Assembly: GCA_000999025.1 (NCBI GenBank)
Contig: LCFM01000001.1
Span: 65,198-100,735, forward strand
Direction: 5' to 3'
Source of the DNA: Parcubacteria group bacterium GW2011_GWA2_43_13
GTDB taxonomy: Bacteria; Patescibacteriota; Patescibacteriia; UBA9629; GWA2-43-13
Length of the DNA stretch: 35,538 nt
The stretch's first letter is position 1. Each line of letters begins with the position of its first letter. The notes beneath the pieces were generated by a model. The model worked only from the letters and a program-made list of their open reading frames with translations, made no database searches and had not been told where the DNA came from. The position numbers were made by a program, and so were the translations under genes. Shown piece after piece: positions 30,232 to 35,538 of this stretch.

Positions 30232-33114
30232 TTACCGTGAAGCGCCGCTGTAAGCAATCGCTCGTACCATATCCCAATCACTGCCCGTGCTGGGGCGATG
30301 TCCAAAGATCGCAAAAAAAATATCATTTGCGCGTTTTTCGCTTGCGACGTTCCGTTCTCCTATGCGTAATCCATACGCGATAATCATAACAGCCGCATCA
30401 TCTGATGGATTTAATCGGTCAGGCATACGCAAATACACGCGTTCAAATCGTCTCATTGCATCAACCTCGCGGTCTACATTCCTTTCTTCCGGCCATCTGC
30501 CATTACCAATTTTAATCACTTCTTGCCAGTCCTCTATTGAGGAAGGAAATCTACCAAACGCTTCTTTAAACGAATTCACAACACCTGCTCGCTCGCCCGC
30601 GCCAAGGGATCTGGTGGTTTCCGTGCCATATGCAATAAAAGCAATAACCCGATCATCAAGTGAACGGCTTAAATCAGGAGAAATTCTGCGCGTAAGGTCT
30701 GTTCCTATCTTTTCTACTCCCTGATTTCGCAATACTCCCAGCGCCTGGACAAGCAATGGAACATTTGAAAATGAGAATGTTTGAGCTTCTGAAAATATAG
30801 CTTTTAATTGAACTTCCCTCCGTTGTGTTGCTTCTTTGAGCGCTTGTAATTTTTTTTCTTCGCCAGTCAATGGTCTATCGGAAACAACTTCCTCTTTCGG
30901 CGCAACAAAACAATAGTGATTATCCGGCGTCTCATGATCCCATGCATACCCTTCTTTTAACATTGTTCGAACTGTTAATGTATAGCATCCTGGGATCACT
31001 TTTCCTAATTCAAACTGGACTTTCCCTTTTTTATCTGTCGCATTCACACCTCGCCAGGTACGACCGGCATCCAATCCAAAACCAACCACAACAATAGTGT
31101 CCGTCGCGGGCTGTTTTAAAGCATCCTCAACACTCAATGAAATATTCAAACTTGTAGCGCCATTCGTTTGCATAAATGGCGTGTACGCAAGAGATGAAAC
31201 GCGCACTGAAATATCTTGTTGTTCACTTTCTTTAATCTGAAAATTTGTTACCGCCATGCTTACAATCCCGCGATCATCAGTCACTGCAACTGACACGCTC
31301 TGCGTTCCTGCCAAAAATTGTTCCATGGGGAATGAAGCGATATAATCTCCATTCACAAGCTGATACAACGATGTCGCGCTCGGCGTAAAAACAAATGAAG
31401 ATTGAGATATATCTTTCATTGGCATGATGTGTTCATCGGTAACATGCACAATCACTCGAATAGTTGAATCTTTATGAAGAATATACGCCGTTTTTTCAGA
31501 CGCTATGGAAACAAACAAAGCAGGTGTGACTGTTTTTTCATCCAACCCAAGAGCGGCTTCCACATTAACCAAGCCATATCCATACGCCGTATCTTTCCCC
31601 GATACCCCAAGGTCTTGGGCAGTTGATGTAAGACGCACGCGAACGTCATTATTGAGTTTCCCATTCCCAGCGCTATCGCTTATTCCTTTGCCATACACCA
31701 ACGCGGCAACCCCGGCGACAAACGGAGCAGACACAGAAGTGCCGTTTACTATACTGAATCCCCCACCTTTTGTTGTTGAGGTTACAAGCACACCGGGAGC
31801 CACGATTTCAACGGACTCGCCTAAACTCGAAAAACACGCTCTGGTATTATCCCTATCAACAGCGCCAACTGCCATGACTGAACCATATCGAGCAGGATAA
31901 TTAACAGAATCATTTTGAGAAATACATGACCCTGAATTTCCTGACGCCGCAATATGCAACATCCCCCCTTCCTCGGTAGTGCGAAATGCCTCTTCAACAG
32001 TAATCCCCGGATCAAGCACTGTTCCATAACTATGATTTGTAATGTGAATCCCGCGCTCTGACGCCCATTCCAAAGCCGCTATTAAACTACTGGCATACCC
32101 CCTCCCATTGGCATCCAATACCTTAAGCGCATATAATTGAATCCCTGGGGCAACACCGATCACCCCGGTTCCGTTTTTCGCAGATGCAATAATTCCTGCC
32201 ACATGCGTGCCATGACCATTGTCATCCATCGGATCAGCATCGTTATTGACAAAATCATATCCACCGGCGTACGTTCCGCTCAATTCCGGATGAGTATAAT
32301 CAATACCTGTATCAAATACTCCGACTTTTACACCAGATCCTACCATATTTTGGGTATGTGCCAATCCAGCAAAAATATGATTCACGCCCCAATTTTCCTC
32401 TGATTCCAATGCAAGCAATGATATTTCCCTATCAATATCAACGCTCGCGATGTCGCTATCCGCGGCAATGGTTTGTAATTTTTCAGGCGTCACTGCCACA
32501 GCAACGGCATTATGAAGAGGCAAATCCTCTTTTACTTCTCCCCCACCAGCAACCACATCCTCTTTTTTCTCTTCTGTTACTTTGTCTTTATACCGAATAA
32601 TCACGCGAATATGCTGTTGTTCGGAAAACTCATCCGCCTTAACGCGATTGTTCAATAATGTTCTATCTGCATGCGTTTCCTCGGCACCTGCTTTTAACGC
32701 GGGCGCCACTACTGACGGGAGCTCCACGGGTTGCGATGGCATAACGGTTTCTGTGTGCGCTATGGGAATTTCTTTCTTCTCTTCTTCAGCCCTGCGCAAA
32801 TCAGCTCGTTCTGATCGAACCTCATTTTGTTCTTTCAACGTAATACGCTGTTCCTGCACGGTCTCTTTTTGTTCAAAAACCTTTTTCTGTTCTTCAGCCA
32901 TCTTCTGTGCACGCTGTTCCTCAACCTCACGCTGACGTTTAAGCAATGTCTCTCTTTCGTTATTTTTTCTTTTTTGCACATCTGTGTACGGAATTGAAGA
33001 TAATGCATTCTGTTGCATACCGGAACGCGTTGACGTCGCTTGCGCGGAAACAGACGAAAAAGGCATGGCAAAAAAAACAATCAAGATAAAAGCCATGGCA
33101 TGCGTTTTGTTCAT
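30232..33114 (-). CDS. Secreted S8 subtilisin-like serine protease with C-terminal repeats
   Basis: Signal peptide MNKTHAMAFILIVFFAMPFSSVSAQA; I9-like prodomain; VFDTGIDYTHPEL, NGHGTHVAGI, NGTSVSAPFVAG catalytic motifs. Confidence 0.95.
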   Translation of the reverse strand: MNKTHAMAFILIVFFAMPFSSVSAQATSTRSGMQQNALSSIPYTDVQKRKNNERETLLKRQREVEEQRAQKMAEEQKKVFEQKETVQEQRITLKEQNEVRSERADLRRAEEEKKEIPIAHTETVMPSQPVELPSVVAPALKAGAEETHADRTLLNNRVKADEFSEQQHIRVIIRYKDKVTEEKKEDVVAGGGEVKEDLPLHNAVAVAVTPEKLQTIAADSDIASVDIDREISLLALESEENWGVNHIFAGLAHTQNMVGSGVKVGVFDTGIDYTHPELSGTYAGGYDFVNNDADPMDDNGHGTHVAGIIASAKNGTGVIGVAPGIQLYALKVLDANGRGYASSLIAALEWASERGIHITNHSYGTVLDPGITVEEAFRTTEEGGMLHIAASGNSGSCISQNDSVNYPARYGSVMAVGAVDRDNTRACFSSLGESVEIVAPGVLVTSTTKGGGFSIVNGTSVSAPFVAGVAALVYGKGISDSAGNGKLNNDVRVRLTSTAQDLGVSGKDTAYGYGLVNVEAALGLDEKTVTPALFVSIASEKTAYILHKDSTIRVIVHVTDEHIMPMKDISQSSFVFTPSATSLYQLVNGDYIASFPMEQFLAGTQSVSVAVTDDRGIVSMAVTNFQIKESEQQDISVRVSSLAYTPFMQTNGATSLNISLSVEDALKQPATDTIVVVGFGLDAGRTWRGVNATDKKGKVQFELGKVIPGCYTLTVRTMLKEGYAWDHETPDNHYCFVAPKEEVVSDRPLTGEEKKLQALKEATQRREVQLKAIFSEAQTFSFSNVPLLVQALGVLRNQGVEKIGTDLTRRISPDLSRSLDDRVIAFIAYGTETTRSLGAGERAGVVNSFKEAFGRFPSSIEDWQEVIKIGNGRWPEERNVDREVDAMRRFERVYLRMPDRLNPSDDAAVMIIAYGLRIGERNVASEKRANDIFFAIFGHRPSTGSDWDMVRAIAYSGASR

Positions 33115-33136
33115 AGTACCAAAAATATAAAAACAC

Positions 33137-34426
33137 CTAATGGTCGCCAAGAGAGCATCGCGCTAACAGCGCCACATCTTGTATATCAAGAATACCATCG
33201 CTGTTTATATCAAATCGCTTCTTTTCATCCGCAATTATTTGCGCGTTCCTTCTCAGCGCGTATTCACTGCGGGAAGATATAACCACGCCTAAAACCGTAT
33301 ACACATCATATCCGTTCACCTCCGCATCTGCAGAAAAATCATATGTCACAAGGAGTGCGGCTTTTTCTGTTGCTGAAACATTTTTCCCTTCGCACACAAA
33401 TGACTTTACATTACCTACAGTCGGAATCGCGCGTGCTTTCGCATCATACGGCAAAGCGCATAAGATATATAACCGGATATCTTCAAAATTTTCGCCACTG
33501 CCATCAATGTCAAATTGCTTATTCCCTTGCGCGCCGGAAGCCCGTTGAGTGGCAATCCGATTGATCATAATATCAACATCTGCTTCATTCAACACGCCGT
33601 CGTCAGTATAATCATACTGCTCAAGCCCTTGTATTGAACGACCTTTGCAATACCCAGCAGGTATGACTGAAGAAGAGGGATCAATTCCTGTATCCGACGC
33701 AACTCCGCATCCGGCAAACAGAACGCCGTCACGATCATGTATGATACCGTCGCGATTGATATCAAATACTTTATCACTAAAATCACCTGCTTTTCTTTTT
33801 TGAGCAATCACGTCCTGTAGAATAGATTGATCATACTGATCAATAAATCCGTCATTGTTATAATCATAACTTTGCACCTTAGTATAATCCCGACCTTCGC
33901 ACGGACCTGATGTAATGAGATACGCTCGACTGACTGATGATGCGTCTGCTGATGTCGTATTTGGTTGAGGGGTTTGCGCAGACGAAGATTGCTGTTGCGG
34001 CTGTACTGGTTGCGGTTGAACAGGCACTGGCGTTTCTTCACGATTTTTCTCCACACTCGGACGAAATGCTGTCTGCACGCCGCCTTGGGATTGCTGTTGT
34101 TCGATGCGCACTAAAAAAGAATCGCGGCACACGAGTAAAATACGCGCATCACTTGATGTGCTTTTTCCATCGCCATCAAGATCAAATATTTTACCGGAAT
34201 AACTCTCTTTTTTTTGGATGCCATTGGCAATGCGTAAGCTAATCATCACATCCGAGATACCTAATTCTCCATTACTGTCATAATCAAACCGTTCTGACTG
34301 ATCTTGAAGATGATACTCGCTGGTATCGCAGATACGCGAAATCCGCGATGATGAAACATACGCAGCTTGAACAGGGACAGCAGTCAATACTACCATTACA
34401 ATGGTCACGCCTATTTTTGGCATCAT
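33137..34426 (-). CDS. Secreted protein with four dockerin-like paired Ca2+-binding loop modules
   Basis: Signal peptide, then YDSNGELGISDV/FDLDGDGKSTSSDA, YDYNNDGFIDQYD/FDINRDGIIHDRD, YDYTDDGVLNEAD/FDIDGSGENFED, YDFSADAEVNGYD/FDINSDGILDIQD. Confidence 0.88.
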   Translation of the reverse strand: MMPKIGVTIVMVVLTAVPVQAAYVSSSRISRICDTSEYHLQDQSERFDYDSNGELGISDVMISLRIANGIQKKESYSGKIFDLDGDGKSTSSDARILLVCRDSFLVRIEQQQSQGGVQTAFRPSVEKNREETPVPVQPQPVQPQQQSSSAQTPQPNTTSADASSVSRAYLITSGPCEGRDYTKVQSYDYNNDGFIDQYDQSILQDVIAQKRKAGDFSDKVFDINRDGIIHDRDGVLFAGCGVASDTGIDPSSSVIPAGYCKGRSIQGLEQYDYTDDGVLNEADVDIMINRIATQRASGAQGNKQFDIDGSGENFEDIRLYILCALPYDAKARAIPTVGNVKSFVCEGKNVSATEKAALLVTYDFSADAEVNGYDVYTVLGVVISSRSEYALRRNAQIIADEKKRFDINSDGILDIQDVALLARCSLGDH

Positions 34427-34435
34427 AGTTTTTAT

Positions 34436-34444
34436 AGTATACCA
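34436..34444 (-). promoter_or_regulatory. Candidate extended -10 promoter of the dockerin-like gene
   Basis: Minus strand TGGTATACTAT, 10 nt before the ATG. Confidence 0.5.
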
Positions 34445-34830
34445 AAAACTCGCTTAAAAGAAAAAAGCACCCACTCACATGAACACCTTAATGGGACTGT
34501 CGCCGAATGATGCGTTAAATGCAAAATATACAAAACGGTGTTTTTTGGACGAAGTTCGAACACTCTTTGAGCAAAACCCCCAATAAGGAAGCCAGCCCGC
34601 CGCCGCTCGCTACCACTCGCCACCCAGCACCGAGCTTTGCTCTGGTGCTGTGGCCCCCCAAACCCCCCTTCCGCTTTTCTCTTGCTCAAACGGGACGGGA
34701 ATGGAAGCAGGCGGGCAAAAATTCCTTCCCCCCAACCCCCTCCCTTTTTGCCCACTGATTGCCTGCCCGCCTCTGGAGGGGGCTTCGTCCCCAAAACTTT
34801 TCGGCGGACGGATTTTGCAGCATTTACTTT

Positions 34831-35538
34831 TTAATCCTTGCTCCAAGTCCGAATGACTTCTTGAAAATTGCGAGGTTTCTGCTGTTGTGCTTCCCAACTT
34901 TCATGTTTGATATAAAGCATTTTGTATACAACATTCTTTTGGTTTGCATTCACATCTACACACCATTGCGCAAGCCGTTTGATTTTCTCAACATCGTCAA
35001 GATCTTCTCGCCCCTTGGTTTCAACTACATAGTATTCTTTTGGTGACACTTTCACAATAAAATCTGGGTAGTAGTCTGAAATGCTTCCGTCGGCATTTTT
35101 GTAGTCAATTTTAAAATGCACCGCAAAATAATTTTTAGCGTAAGAAATTATATCCTCGTACTTTTCAAGAAAACCCGCAAACTCCAATTCAAAATGACTG
35201 TCGCCAATAATTTTGTTGAAAATACTTTTCTTCGGCACAATATAACCTTGATCTTTGACCACAAATGGACGACTTTTGCTGATTTTGACATAGTCGCGAA
35301 TTTCCGCCTCGCCCTTATCCAAAACAGTGAGCGTGTTGATTTCTTTTTTGAACGTTTCAAAGATTGCGCGCGTTGTCTCAATTTCGGATAGATTGCGAAG
35401 TGAGTTGAGATTATCAAGATCAATCCGTGTATTAAATAAATGTCCTTGAATAAACTCTTTAACCTTGCCGTAAAGTATGTCATAACCGGAAACAAGCCGG
35501 AGTTCTTTCATAATAACCTGCGTAAAGTATCCGATTAC
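34831..35538 (-). CDS. Type III restriction enzyme Res subunit, C-terminal part (partial; runs off right edge)
   Basis: PD-(D/E)XK-like YYPDFIVKVSPKEYYVVETKGRE. Frame stays open upstream of the listed Met through V-I-G-Y-F-T-Q-V-I to base 35538. Confidence 0.85.
   Translation of the reverse strand, partial: VIGYFTQVIMKELRLVSGYDILYGKVKEFIQGHLFNTRIDLDNLNSLRNLSEIETTRAIFETFKKEINTLTVLDKGEAEIRDYVKISKSRPFVVKDQGYIVPKKSIFNKIIGDSHFELEFAGFLEKYEDIISYAKNYFAVHFKIDYKNADGSISDYYPDFIVKVSPKEYYVVETKGREDLDDVEKIKRLAQWCVDVNANQKNVVYKMLYIKHESWEAQQQKPRNFQEVIRTWSKD

Noticed and set aside
34432-34794. ORFs of 65-120 aa in the GC-rich block (both strands)
   Set aside because: Composition-driven open frames, rich in Pro/Gly/Arg, mutually overlapping, no recognisable motifs.
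34610-34897. 95-aa minus ORF overlapping the restriction gene end
   Set aside because: Out of frame with the well-supported Res C-terminus and continues into non-coding GC-rich sequence.

Overview
The window looks like a chromosomal segment of a Candidate Phyla Radiation (Patescibacteria-type) bacterium; that lineage is inferred from gene content, not tested. Most genes are on the minus strand. The core is a type IV pilus / pseudopilus locus (pilM, pilB, CheY-like receiver, a divergent pilT-like ATPase, pilC, major pilin, prepilin peptidase, three pseudopilins, PilX-like protein). It is followed by housekeeping genes (ligA, gatC, gatA), VOC and NYN proteins, three tandem DsbA-like oxidoreductases and a tRNA-Asp. 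On the plus strand are clpC, comF and corA. Right of these are a secreted subtilisin with C-terminal repeats, a multi-dockerin-like secreted protein, and the 3' part of a type III restriction enzyme cut by the window edge. On the left, a 1668-aa membrane-associated protein is bracketed by two similar ~113-aa proteins. It ends in a candidate clan-CD (caspase/gingipain-like) His-Gly...Ala-Cys protease module and is the best candidate for an undescribed system. Other highlights: a tRNA-Asp pseudogene broken by hairpin insertions next to the intact copy; a palindromic repeat carried in frame inside ligA; a 128-bp MITE-like inverted-repeat element; two hairpin-rich leaders (major pilin and response regulator); a recurring TGRTATACT extended -10 motif often placed for near-leaderless mRNAs; and a PilT homologue with a degraded Walker B and His box. 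All family calls were made by eye from motifs, with no database searches.
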